This document shows, piece by piece, positions 38,440 through 49,655 of a stretch of 64,000 nt of DNA. The stretch covers positions 620,001 to 684,000 of the forward strand of contig JAPYXD010000250.1 in assembly GCA_030998225.1 (NCBI GenBank), read 5' to 3'. The notes beneath the pieces are model-generated. The model saw only the letters and a program-made list of their open reading frames with translations. It did no database searches and was not told where the DNA came from. How positions within the stretch are numbered: the first letter of the stretch is position 1; every line of letters begins with the position of its first letter. Origin of the DNA: Diplolepis rosae (Eukaryota > Arthropoda > Insecta > Hymenoptera > Diplolepididae). The position numbers and the translations under genes are program-made.

Positions 38440-39201
38440 TGTCACGTCCCGCGACGCATTAGAATGTACTATAGGCATAGGCTAGGTCTAGAGAGAAATC
38501 TGGGGAAATTACTAAAAGAGAGAGAAAACCACCTATTGAAAAGAGAGGTATAACTACGTCACACGCAGCGGGAGACTGCGCAACGCGTGACGTCACCAAA
38601 AAATATAATATAAAAAGGACACGCCGCCAAGGGAAAACTAGTCTTGTGAGCAAAATTAAGTGCGGCAAATTTCTAAAATCTTAAAAGGATTCACAGCGTG
38701 AGATACGTGTTTAGTTCAGTTTTCCGAAGAAACGTGTCGTAAATTCTCTGATTGTACTTTCAATCTTTGAAAGGATCTTAGAGTCAGTGTAGAGTGAAAT
38801 AACTATTCTTGTCCTCCTCACACCAGTGGGATATTTGTTTCTGTCTTCCTCACACCAGTGGGATACCTATTGCTGTCTTCGTCGCACCAGTGGAAGAATC
38901 TTTCTCTCTCCCTCACACCTGTGAGGATCATTCATAAAAAAGGGACTATTCACAACTCAACAAAGGTACCGAAAATTCTCTCTATTCTTTACCTATTCCC
39001 TGTGCCATTGTTTGAATCATTGTAAAATTTTAACCTTGTTTATATCAGTGTTAATTTAAATAAATTCAATTTGTATTACTTTACTAATCATTGTGTACTT
39101 TTCATTGACTTATCCTAATCCCTAAGAGAGGATCATTCGATCCTAACTTAAAACGAGGAATCTTCGATCAAAGTAAGTATTTACGTACTTGTGACGTAAC
39201 A
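38440..39201 (+). repeat. 3' LTR of the giant element
   Basis: 762 bp, one substitution and one single-base indel from the 5' LTR by eye. Contains the same CRE/TATA promoter and donor, and a poly(A) signal at 39059-39064. TATG follows as target duplication. Confidence 0.95.
39059..39064 (+). terminator. Poly(A) signal in the 3' LTR
   Basis: AATAAA in the position equivalent to 15743-15748 of the 5' LTR; the expected site of transcript 3' end formation. Confidence 0.65.
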
Positions 39202-39205
39202 TATG

Positions 39206-40293
39206 TATACATATATATAAACTACCATCGGAAATTACAGATTGACCTGGAGTTTCAACTTTCGTCAAAGTGTTTTATTTTATAGAAAGATATTACAAAA
39301 GAAATTTTAATTTAGATTTAGATTTCAAAAGGTTTTTTCAGTATGTCTTCATAGTGATTTCTTAACCTAATCAAAATATTTTTAGAAATTCTTTTCTGGA
39401 TTCTATCTTGGGGTTGAACAGAATTCAAAAAAGTCATGCAATTTTTAAAATATGTAGCTTCTTCAAGAAGTTTTTAAAAATCGACCTATATCATATTTTA
39501 ATAAATTTAGAAATTTTTATCAAAATATTGATAGTTTGGATTTTTTGAATTCTTCAAATGAATGTAGTACAATCATCATTTGAAATTTGATGATTTTTCA
39601 TTACCATCTTTGATTCTAGAGCAGAATCTAGCAGAAAAATTCCAAAAACATCTTAATTAGTTAGAAAAATAATATGCAAACTTACCTTTGAAATGAGACT
39701 ACAGACTTTTGACAATGTTAATTAATTTTAGAGTTATTAATATTATTAAGAAAGATCTAAATTTGATGTCTTCTAGATTCTCATCATATGAGAATTAAGG
39801 TTTTGGTTTTATGTGAAAAATAATTTTCGGAATTTTCGTCAAATCTTTACGTTTTGAAATCCCCTGAGTCAGAAAAAACGGTTTTTACGAAAGTGTCTGT
39901 CTGTCTGTCTGTCTGTCCGTCTGCAGTAGTAATAGGTCATATACTCGATAACTCTGGATAGAAAAAAATTGTCGGATTGAATTGAGCTTATGCATACATT
40001 ATCGCAGCTGAAAAAGTAAAGACAAGTTCGTTAACCAGCTACATCCGACAAAAATTGTCAAAATAGGAGCATTTTTTGTGTTTTTGAAAAAAACTTTATG
40101 AAAAAACCAAAACTTTTAAGACTGCTTTCTGATAATTCTCGTAAATCTCTACTAATTATCCTGATAATATTTTGTAATTAAAATAAATTTAAGAAAGTTA
40201 CAGTATATTAAAACTTGAAAAAAGTCAATATCCATTTTCCAGTTAAATTATACGAGATACGAATAAAAGTTATGATAAAAAATGGTTTACTAC
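39206..40293. other. Element U copy 1, non-coding
   Basis: Matches 49805-50757 of copy 2. It contains a family Y segment from about 39779 with the (ctgt)n tract at 39895. No gene. Confidence 0.6.
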
Positions 40294-40481
40294 ATAAAGA
40301 TCTACAACAGTAATAACTGTAAAGTGACATGTTTGATGACATGTCTGCTATTATATTGACCCAAAATTCACAGAATTTTTGTTAATTTCTCATTTTTTTG
40401 GCATTGGGTCAGCCTCTTTTTATTTTCTTCTATTAATATTATCAATGCTACCTACGATAAAAAACGCAAAAAAAGAGAGAA

Positions 40482-40522
40482 GGCAAACGTTTCGGCCACA
40501 TATGGGGGCCCTCTTCAGTGCC
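40482..40522 (-). ncRNA. Minimal type I hammerhead ribozyme motif
   Basis: On the minus strand the order is stem I GGCA, core CTGAAGA, stem II (GGCC...GGCC around a loop), core GAAA, a 2-bp stem III (AC/GT), and the partner strand TGCC of stem I. All invariant core positions look present. Very short stem III is typical of hammerheads in Penelope-like elements, which self-cleave as dimers. The copy at 50952-50994 has GAAA changed to CAAA and is probably dead. Confidence 0.6.
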
Positions 40523-41021
40523 ATAAATTAAAAGATTAATTCAAAATTTTCGTAAAAGATAAAAATGTAGAAGATAGTTAAAATAAGGATAATAATGAAA
40601 CTCAAAATCTTATCTCATTGCTTGCAATTCAAAATGAAGAAGTCCAGTAAGCAACAACACGAATTGGAAAAAATATGTAGAATTCACTGTATATAGAAAA
40701 CCGGATAAAATGAACGAAAAACTTAGAAATTTGTAAACAACAGGCTAGAATTTTTGTTTGTTTTTTTCCCTTTATAAAGAACGGATGACCATTTCTTCGA
40801 CCGTTATATTATTATATCATATATAGGTTTGGTTTCGTCGGTCTTAGGATCAATAAAACAACATTAAAGAAAAATTATTGAATCAATTTATATCAATAAA
40901 AATATTATTATTTCAATAAATTGTAAGGCTGAAATTATGAATATTAATTTGAATTTGCCATGGCATTATTTAACGTATGATTTTCAAGTTTGTATTCTCA
41001 AGCTTTAGCACGCTTTTCATT

Positions 41022-41300
41022 CACGGAGAAACTTTTTATATCAATTTTTACTATAGTATTTTTCAATTTAGGGAAAGACGTATCACTTTGAGGATTTTTG
41101 TTAGTAAAAATACTAAACTTTATTATAATGATATGAAACTTCAGCATAGTCCATAGCAAATTTTACTATAGTTTATACTAAAGTTTCATATCATTATTAT
41201 AAAGTTTAGTATTTTTACTAACAAAAATTCCCAAAGTCATAAGTTTTTCCCTAAATTGAAAAATACTATAGTAAAAATTGATATAAAAAGTTTCTCCGTG
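41022..41300. mobile_element. 279-bp MITE
   Basis: Near-perfect palindrome with ends CACGGAGAAA...TTTCTCCGTG. Absent from the matching place in element U copy 2 (about 53460), so it inserted after the two copies diverged. A related end CACGGAGAAA occurs at 59236. Confidence 0.85.
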
Positions 41301-42299
41301 TTGGTGAATTTAATTCAATTTATCGTATCTTCGTCTCTCTATCCTAAAGTTTGCGTTGCTTCATCGGATTGTACACACCGTATTATAATGTAATTTAAAA
41401 TTATTGAAGCCCTCAATCTTTGAGGCTTAAATTTTAATAACATTTTCAAGAATAAGACTGAATCTTCATGTGTGTTTTCGTTTTTTTGTAATTTATGTAA
41501 GTACTTATTTATTATATCAACACAACATATAAAATAGTTCTCTTTGGAAAAAGAATTTTGATGGTAAATTGATTTGTTCAATTTTTAGTGACATATATAT
41601 TCCTTGAAAAAGACCCGCAGTGAGGTTGAAACATAGGAGAATTTTTGACCAAATATAATGAAGGAGTTTTTTATAGAATGTTGTTTTATTGACCGCAAGA
41701 CCGACGAAACCAAACCTATATGATATAAAGATCTACAAGTTTGAACTGCAACATTTTTTCATAAGATGTATATTTTTCTTTTTAATTAAAAAAAAAATAC
41801 CATTGAAAATCCGAAATTCAATTTTTTAACTAAAATATGTGAAATACGAAAAAAACGTAAGAATGGAAAATTGTTCGTTTCAATAATATATACAAATATT
41901 TTCAGATATAGTTTCTAATAAAACGTATATTTTTCATTATAATTTTAAAAAATACGATTAAAATTCAAAAATTCCATTATTTGAACAAAATATGTAACAT
42001 ACGAAAAAAACGTTGAGCTAGAAAATTATTTGCCTAAATGAGGTCTACAAATTCTCAGTAGGACATTTTTTGACAAGATATATATTTCATGTTTTGGTTT
42101 TAAAAAATACAATATTGAAAATAAAAAATTCCATTTTTGAACCAAAATATGTGTGATACAAAATAAGCGATAATACAAAAATTCGTTTTCTCTAAAAGAG
42201 TCTATGAATTCTCCTCCTTTTTTAAATATTTGGAAGAAAATAGATTTTTTGTAATCTTGTAAATTATTAGAAAGTTACAGAAATGTATACAGAAAAATC

Positions 42300-43029
42300 G
42301 AGCGCGAAGCGCAAGTTTCATGATAAGAATGTGTTCTTTAAGGCTGATAGAGCTTTAAGTAAATTGAATTTCTTTTTTCATTTGAAATCAAAAACAAATT
42401 TAGTAACTTTGAGAAAATGTAATTCACATCGATAATATTATAAAATTCACTTGAACTTAAGTATCAAATTACAAGTAATAAATTTAAATAATAATGAAAC
42501 AGGACTTATATCGACCCTTAGTATTAATATTCAAATATTGTTCATGTTCTTAGTTGGCTTTACGATCCGAAGAATATAAGACCGAGTGCGACGATCGAAT
42601 CGCGCGCCCCAGGCGCGCTCAAACTTGCAAGCGAAGCGCGCCATGAGAATGTGCCCACGAAGCGGGCAGATTTTTTGTAGTATATTTTTACAAAATTGAT
42701 ATTATGCTCTTAACTTGGGATTATTAGAAGCAAAACTGTGTTAACTTTTATTTTAGCATCATGAAAAAATGTTAACCTTTTATTATAAAAATTAAGTTAC
42801 TTTAACAATAGCTTAAATAACATATGAACCTCTAATTTCCGATGGAAGTGTCTGTGTAAAGAAAGGTTTTAAATATTGCAAAAAAAGCATAAATTGTATT
42901 TGAATTCGCATGCGATCTTGCACTTTGAGATTTATTCGGTGTGAAGTAAATTCGACAAATCATTACTATAAAGTAAAATACTTGAAAAAACATTTTCAAA
43001 ATATTTAATATTTTTACACGAATGTACAT
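42300..43029. other. Non-coding part of element U copy 1
   Basis: Includes the end of the family Y segment and a GC-rich patch at 42590-42665. Positions from about 42355 to 44555 have no counterpart in copy 2, so they are an insertion here or a deletion there. Confidence 0.5.
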
Positions 43030-43118
43030 ACAGTCGACCGGCAATCGAAATACCCGGGCTTGAAACCCGGTGCATTCGAAAACGTCTTTTTTCCACAGAA
43101 AGATTTTAAATTCTTTAA
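43030..43118 (+). repeat. tRNA-related repeat fragment
   Basis: Begins 'cagtcgaccggcaatcga' and ends near 'ccacagaaagattttaaatt', matching the inverted unit at 61595-61680 with several substitutions. Only the 3' half of the tRNA-like part is present. Confidence 0.7.
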
Positions 43119-43329
43119 ACTTAAATATGTAACTATGAACGTATTAATATGTTTAATGTTTTTAAATTATTCAATGTTTTATTAAAAGAATTAAAATAGT
43201 AAATTGTAATGACCCTTGATTTAATTTATAATAGACTTCTTCATTTATGGACCCTAAAGCCAATGCAATTTATTAAAACATTTTGAATTCAAAATAATAC
43301 TGAATGTTTGAGTATAAAAGGTTTAAATA

Positions 43330-44449
43330 CACTGAGAGACTTTTCGTTAGAGTAAATGATAAAGATGAATCAAAATTTAGTATAATATCGTTTCAAAATG
43401 GGGAAAGCCGAGGCTTTATTATACTTATTCATATTATGACATCGAAGTTTGATATAGTCATAACGGTCTTTAATATATGAAGAAGATAAAGTAGTATTTT
43501 AAATACTAAATATTATGAATCTCTATTCGAGAAATTGAAAGTACGAGAAAATGATATTATGATTACTAAGTTGTCTAAAAATAATTTGAATAAGATAAAT
43601 AATGAATATCACATTTTGGAAAGCATGTTTGAGAAATTCATATTATGAATATGAACTTGCCAGAAACCTCACGACGCGCAGCAAAAATCAAAACATTCAT
43701 TCTCGGTTTTTCATATAATTTGTTTCAGAATGTCGTCCGAGTACTTCCGACGTTATCCGAATAGCTTCGTAGACTCGAATCCAAGTCTGCCCAACCCCCA
43801 ACTCAGTAGTGGCTTATAAGCGACATTTATTTCGGAATATGGCAAGCGAGAATAGCCGAGAGGCTTTAGGCGTTAGGAATGCGTTTAGTTAATGTAGATA
43901 TAGGTAGAGTTAGGGGTATTCGAACCCAAAGGCGATTCTGAAATTTAATTTCAAGCGTGCATGCGAATATAAATAGTGTAGCATTGTGTACTTAAATATA
44001 TGAACATAACTAAGGTATGATAATAATATTTGTGTATGTGTTTCCACTGAAACCTCTCCCCTCTTCTGAGTGCCCAAAGCTCTCCCCTCTATCTTCCTCT
44101 TGCTTCGCACACGTTAGAAAAAGACACCACAATCCATAACCCGGAGACGTTCCTTCTGAAGGTCAAACTTTTTGGTGGAGTGAGTGATTTTTCATATAGT
44201 GGTTTTCAGATTCACATATTCTTTGTTTCGCTTCGAAACTTTGATATAGTAAATTTCAAATTCTCGTAGGTTTCATAGCAGTTCGTAAAACATATATTCC
44301 ATTCATTCAAACGAAAATATTAATTTCGCCGCTTGAAAACCACTATATTAATTTCTGATACGTAAACCCTGTTTGCCTCACTTTGAAACGATATTATACT
44401 AAAATATGATTCACTTTTACGATTTATTCTAACGAAAAGTCTCTCAGTG
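43330..44449. mobile_element. Non-autonomous transposon with TA target duplication
   Basis: 1120 bp with terminal inverted repeats of roughly 80 bp beginning CACTGAGAGACTTTTCGTTA, flanked by TA (43328-43329, 44450-44451). TA duplication suggests Tc1/mariner. No transposase is visible; a 66-codon minus-strand frame at 43910-44110 has no recognisable domain. Tip-proximal sequence includes 'gtataatatcgtttcaaa'. Confidence 0.75.
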
Positions 44450-44555
44450 TATTTGAAAAATACATAAATTATATCAAAATTAGCACACGAAATCGTACAA
44501 TAACTTTAATTTGGTATGAAGTAAAATTGAAAATAAATCCTTTAGAATAAAACAT

Positions 44556-44932
44556 TTTGAAAAAACTTTCAGAATACATAACATATTATAAATGAAAATT
44601 TCAATATATAAGTATAAATAAAAGGTTTGATTATTCAAAAGTAAAATATATTATATCTAATATTTTATCGAACAGCACACTTTAAGATTTCATTGGTATG
44701 GGGATACACATTTTTAAAATTACACGACTTTTTGTAACATGTTCAACCCCAGCATATAGAATCCAGAGAAGACTTTCTAAAAATATTTTAATTAGGTATA
44801 CATATACATACTTATATACATACTTATTAATTTCCTTCAAAGAGATCTAAATTAAAATTTCTTTTGTAATATCTTTCTATAAAATAAATCACTTTAACGA
44901 AAGTTGAAACTCCAGGTGGTAGTTTCCGATGG

Positions 44933-44979
<47 letters not shown>

Positions 44980-46114
44980 AATTGTCATGTAGAAGATGTA
45001 AATTCCAAAAAATGTTATAGTTACAAAGCTTCAAAATTTTGTAATTAAAATTTTAATATAAAACTTTAAGCATTTATTGACCTTGAATCCCATTGGAAAA
45101 TTTGTTGTTTACTGTTCAAATCTTCCTCCGATTTCAGAAGAACAGACAAATTAAAAATTACAAAATATTTCATTAAAAAAATTGAACTCGTCCATATGAT
45201 CTTGTCATATTGTAACAAGATTTGAACACTTCGGACAAAAATTTTTATGTAAAATTTAATATCGATAAATATTTACATGTTCATATGAAGATATTAATGA
45301 ACACATATTTTAGCTTCTTAATTTATCCACATCTGTTAGAAAATTTTTCCTTTCCATAGACCATTTCATTTTTTTAATGATTAGTCTGTGCTTAGGCTAC
45401 AAAAATGTGAGATGAAAATATTGCTAACATAAAACTGACAATGTAAATTTTAAACTTGAATTTTATGTTTATCTCTTCTTAATAGAAAATATTTCTCTAA
45501 CTAAAAAGTTTTTAAATGCACAAAATTGATAAGAAGTATGGAAATTTGAATAGGAAAATATATATTGATTCAAATTTGGAACATTTATTGGCATCAAATT
45601 TTACTGAAAGTTTATTTTTGAAGTGTTTAAATGCTTATAAAATTTTACACGATATTTCAGATTTTTATTTTAGGCAGATTTTTTCCAAAATATCTGAAAA
45701 AAAGTGTTGTCTCTTAAATAACATATTTCGTAAATTTGAAATTGTCGTCTGCTTCGCGCCTCTTTTGCACGGTTTCGACAGAAATACACAATTCTCAATT
45801 CCGACTCGATAACCGAAATACCGAAAGCGTGAAATCTAAAAATAGCATTGCATGAAGGAAGCGAGGAGAATAAGGAGAAGTGGGACGTGTCGTTCTCGCG
45901 TGCAAGAGCGACGAGGAAGAAACAAGGGCACCGCGCGCCGCTGCCCCTCCATAGAAATTCTGATGGTAAATCATTTCTGGATTTTCTAACTTTCATTATT
46001 TACCGACGCGCAAAGTACACCTTTTGCGCAACGCGTTCAGAGGGCGCGTTTATCAGCCCACTTTTGTGAAATTCTCTTATTCCATTACTTTAGCAATCTC
46101 CCAACTCATCTCTG
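44556..46114. other. Right part of element U copy 1
   Basis: Parallels 54520-55918. A (TA)n tract lies at about 44938-44978. A minus-strand open frame of about 108 codons (45670-45996) is partly shared with copy 2 (55471-55800) but has frame differences and no domain, so I treat it as non-coding. Confidence 0.55.
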
Positions 46115-46199
46115 TATCTAGTCTCCATGTGGCTATCATTCATGTATTTTTATCGGGTCTATTTTTTCATGGAAGACTGGATTGCACTACACCAGTCCA

Positions 46200-47797
46200 G
46201 TCCAACTAAAAAAAAAATTAAGTTTCTGAACAATATGAAACGAAAAAATGTTCCTAAAATGATTCTAGGACATAAAATACACATTTTCTATAAATCAATT
46301 AATACAAAATAAAAGAAAGAACACATTAAGTTTCGTAAAATGTATACTGTGGATACGCAGAAAGAATTCTTGAGACACTGAACAGAATTTTTTTTATGTT
46401 ATCCCCATAAAACTGGAAATATATTTTTAAATATATAAAAAGCTTAAGCTTCTAAATAGAAATATTTTCCATTTCTATTTTCCAGCTTCAAACGAATGAA
46501 ATAAAATATAAATATTTTGTTAAGCCCTGTGTTCAACATAAAAAACCATGTGAAAGGGAATATATACTCAATTAAAAATTTATAAATGTAACAAAAAATA
46601 TTCATTAATATAAAATGTTCTAGTACATATTTTTAACACATTTTAAATTTTTAACATGTACAGATCGATGATGACTAGTTACGTGTCGCAAAGCTTGGCT
46701 GCTTTTTTCTTCAAGACGCTAACTTTTTTAATTTTAGCCATTTCTTGGCTTACGATTTGTCTCATCCTTATTTAAAATACAATTAAATTGCATATGCTAA
46801 CATCTCCACAGCTTTATTGGTATGTTCTTTGCATTGAAAAATAAATATTGTTTCACATGAAATTAAATCGTCTGGAATTAGATCAAAAGAATTGCTAGAA
46901 CGGCAATGTTTGTTAAATAGATATTTGACAACTGTGATAAGCTTGTATAACTTAACATTTGGACGTATGAAATGTTTATTTATATTTGCAAATCCAATCA
47001 AAGTTTCAGGTAACTGATCACAAGAAAAAAATATCGTATCTGCATGAATTTCAGGCGTAGTAAAAAATGCATTCAAATGCATTTAAGCATGTTGAACACT
47101 AAGTGTGCTGTTTAATGTAAGCAGTTATACGACCAGTTGTGTACAAAAATCAAACAATCTCTAACAGTTGGTAAAGCATAATTGTGCGCTACTGCATCTA
47201 CAAAATCACTTAAATCAAAGTCTTCACAATCGATTATTGCTTTTGACTTTTCTCAAATTTCTTAATTGGCGCTTTTACTATTCGACTGATGTAATTCTTT
47301 CAATTTTAAAATTGTTATTAAGGGCTGTCGAGGGTTGCCATCGGAAGTACTATACAATTTCCCAGCTTTGGAGGTTTAAAAATGCTAAAGGCAGCTAATA
47401 TCTTGTATATTTGCAAGAAGGTTGGTGTACAAGGATGATCGTTTGTTCCTCCAGCTAATCTGATAGTGCCAAAAAATCTCTAAACCAAAGGAAAGGAACA
47501 CAAAATTAGTAAAACTTTTATACAGTATTGATAATATTCCATTCGAAATTTCATACTGAATAAACTATTTTTATCTTATTCAGATAAATTTTCTGAAATT
47601 AAGGAAACTTAAGAAATTCTAAATGGATTTTAAATGCAACATCAACGACATTATATTTCTTATACAAATACATTTTGTAAACAAATATAAAAGTGCTTTC
47701 TTCGATATTTAATTTATATTTATATTATATTATATATATTTATTTTAATTAATATTTAAATACACTTTTTTCAGAAAATCACCCGTTCAACACAATG
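46200..47797 (-). mobile_element. P-like transposon relic, copy X2
   Basis: Contains the family's 5'-arm-like sequence (46210-46640, matching 56880-57300), then a minus-strand transposase remnant (47480 down to 46783). Its right end is cut by element U copy 2 inserting at 47798. Confidence 0.6.
46783..47480 (-). pseudogene. P-like transposase C-terminal remnant
   Basis: Minus-strand reading starts with LAGGTNDHPCTPTFLQIYK, the Gly-Gly-x-Asn-Asp-His-Pro pattern I associate with the C-terminal part of P-element/THAP9-type transposases. After frame changes an open piece (47082-46783) reads HLNAFFTTPEIHAD and then LYKLITVVKYLFNKHC. Stops and frameshifts abolish function. The family assignment is tentative; an alignment to P-superfamily transposases would decide. 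Confidence 0.5.
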
Positions 47798-48444
47798 CTT
47801 TTGTCAGAGATGAGTTGGGAGATTGCTAAAGTAATGTATTTACTTTCGAGTGATTTTACGCAGCGCGCCCTATTGCGAAATGCTCTTGGGAACTAAAATG
47901 AAAGGTTCATGCTACTACTTGAAGGGTAAAACAGAGCTACTGTTTATCACTTTTGCAGCGCCCCCAATTGCGTAAAGCTTTTTCCGTCGCTTTTTAGAAC
48001 TAAAATTAAAGGTCCACACTGCTACAATAATATGTGGGAGCATACACAATGAAGCGCGTCCTGTCAGTGTATCCCCACTAACTCGCTTCGATTTCACGCT
48101 GTCTGTTGTCGAGTTAAATTCAAAAATTGTATTTTTCTCGACTTCATGCAAAGGAGGCGCGAAATAGACACAGAATTCAAAATTACGGAATATAACATTA
48201 AGAAAATTAAACTTTTTTTCTATATACTTTGAAAAATATTGATCTGAAATAAGTATCTAAAAGATTTTGTGAAATTTTAAGATGATTTAAATCCTTGAAA
48301 AATAATTTTTTAATGAAATTTAAAGTCAATAAATGCTTAAAGATTCGAAACAAAATATCGATTTCAGCATTTTTTTAAAAATTATGTAGAGAATATTTTA
48401 TAATAAGATATCATTCAAGATGAGATACAAGTTTCAAAAATGAA

Positions 48445-48920
48445 CCCAGGAAACAAAAAACCATTCACTTGCATTAAATTTGAATGGGCTTTGAGGTGTT
48501 CTGAATTGCGTATCTGTCACTGGAATTTCAGCATTAACAGATTGAAAACCAATATTTCCGATAGAAAATAATGTATTTAAAGTGAACAATCGTTTACAAT
48601 ACAATTCGTATTCTGTTTTTATTGTATTTCTCTTATTCAGAGTGACCTTTTAAGACTTCCATTTCATTTGGAATTTCAACCGATTCATGCGAACATCAAT
48701 GAATCGTACATTGCCATTAGAAATTATTTGAGGTTAATCAGTCTTATTCAACCCTATTCACTTAACGATTTAACCAATGTCGAATGGCAGATTTAAAACA
48801 TTGCGCACAAATGGCAGATTCCAAGTGTCACCATCCGATTGAATTTTTATTTCCTGAATATGCAAATGACAGATACACAATTCAAAGAGACGCGCGTTCT
48901 ATCGGTTTTTTTTTCCTGGG
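48445..48920. mobile_element. 476-bp MITE
   Basis: Inverted ends CCCAGGAAAC...TTTTCCTGGG, absent from the same place in copy 1 (14203), so it is specific to this copy. No ORF. Confidence 0.75.
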
Positions 48921-49005
48921 AAGGGTTTGAACATTTTCATAATAGGTAACATCTTTTGTATGAAAATTTCGATAAATAAATGTAAATGAAGTGTTTGCTG
49001 ATTTA

Positions 49006-49655
49006 AGGTAGTTCATCCACAAAAATTAGACTTCAGGCAAAAATAGATAAATTTTTTTTCAAGAATAGCAATATTATTATTGAAGAGACCATTTGGAAGA
49101 AAAGAGATTAGTTTCCAAGAAAAAAAAATTAAAACATAAACAAATAATGCATTTAACAAATTTTATTTTTACCCGGAATTGTTTTCTTATCGATTCATAC
49201 CAAATTTTAAAAAATGATGTGATTCTGTGAAATCACGGATAATTTTTTTAAGAAAAAGGCTTTTTACAACTTAACCGTTTCCATTTTTTGGAAATTATAA
49301 TAAATTCTTCAATGGCTAAAACCATTAAAAATAAATTTTACAAAACAAAATTCTTGTAAAAGAATTACTGAATTTGGTAAAAACTTATTCATTTCAGAAA
49401 TATGGAAATGGCTACGTTGTATTAGGTCTTTTGCCTGAAAAAACGATTCTTGATTTATTTGAATCACATCATTTTTTTTTAATTTGGTATGAAGCGATAT
49501 GAAAAAAAGTCGGGATAAAAATAAAATTTGTTAAATTTATTTTTTCTAATGCTTCAAATATTTTTCTTGGCAATTAATCTCTTTTCTTTGAAATGATCTC
49601 TTCAATAATAATTTTTCTATATTTGGAAGCAAAATTATCTTTTTTTACCTAAGAT
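49006..49655. mobile_element. Palindromic MITE (orthologue of 14284-14932)
   Basis: Starts TTAAGGTAGTTCATCCACA; inverted arms as in copy 1. Supports TTAA as the target of this MITE family. Confidence 0.65.

Larger units (their letters stand above)
15123..39201 (+). mobile_element. Giant complex retrovirus-like LTR element
   Basis: A 24,079-bp element with LTRs at 15123-15885 and 38440-39201 and a 4-bp duplication (TATG at 15119-15122 and 39202-39205). The homologous locus in element U copy 2 (about 49795) lacks it. It has a tRNA-Gly primer site and a polypurine tract. The order is gag, pol (protease, reverse transcriptase, RNase H, integrase), CARD, glycoprotein 1, two dsRBD genes, envelope 2, two Cys-rich zinc genes and a third dsRBD gene. 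Subtracting the nested element (6449 bp plus 4) leaves about 17.6 kb, more than twice a usual errantivirus. LTRs differ by one substitution and one base in an A-run, so insertion is recent. The copy is inactive as it stands because gag is split, pol changes frame and env2 has a stop. Confidence 0.93.
40308..41724. mobile_element. Penelope-like/retrozyme-type insertion with hammerhead motif
   Basis: The insertion is flanked by a 14-bp direct repeat ATAAAGATCTACAA (40294-40307 and 41725-41738); the family Y repeat near 6966 shows the site uninterrupted. It carries a hammerhead ribozyme motif (40482-40522) and, near the other end (about 41608-41640), a degenerate 'gaaaaagacccgcagtgagg' followed by 'ttgaaac', also reminiscent of Penelope-like element ends. 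A 45-bp inverted repeat ('ggtttggtttcgtcggtctt') lies at about 40828-40868 and 41680-41720. No reverse transcriptase is visible, so it is non-autonomous. Copy 2 holds the same insertion (50770-51125 and 53092-53870). Confidence 0.55.
13562..46114. mobile_element. TIR DNA element U, copy 1 (host of the giant retroelement)
   Basis: Both ends carry the same 32-bp terminal inverted repeat, starting CAGAGATGAGTTGGG. A 7-bp duplication TATCTAG flanks it (13555-13561, 46115-46121). After removing the nested retroelement it is about 8.5 kb. Its sequence parallels copy 2 (47805-55918) nearly end to end. No transposase was found, so it is a large non-autonomous element. Seven-bp duplications are seen in some P-type transposons and the 31-32-bp TIR length is also compatible, but hAT-type ends (CAGRG) are an alternative; I leave the superfamily open. 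Other insertions inside include 14284-14932, 40308-41724, 41022-41300 and 43330-44449. Confidence 0.8.

Noticed and set aside
45670..45996. Minus-strand ORF of about 108 codons, also present in element U copy 2
   Set aside because: The two copies have frame differences within it and no recognisable domain; shared only because the DNA is duplicated.
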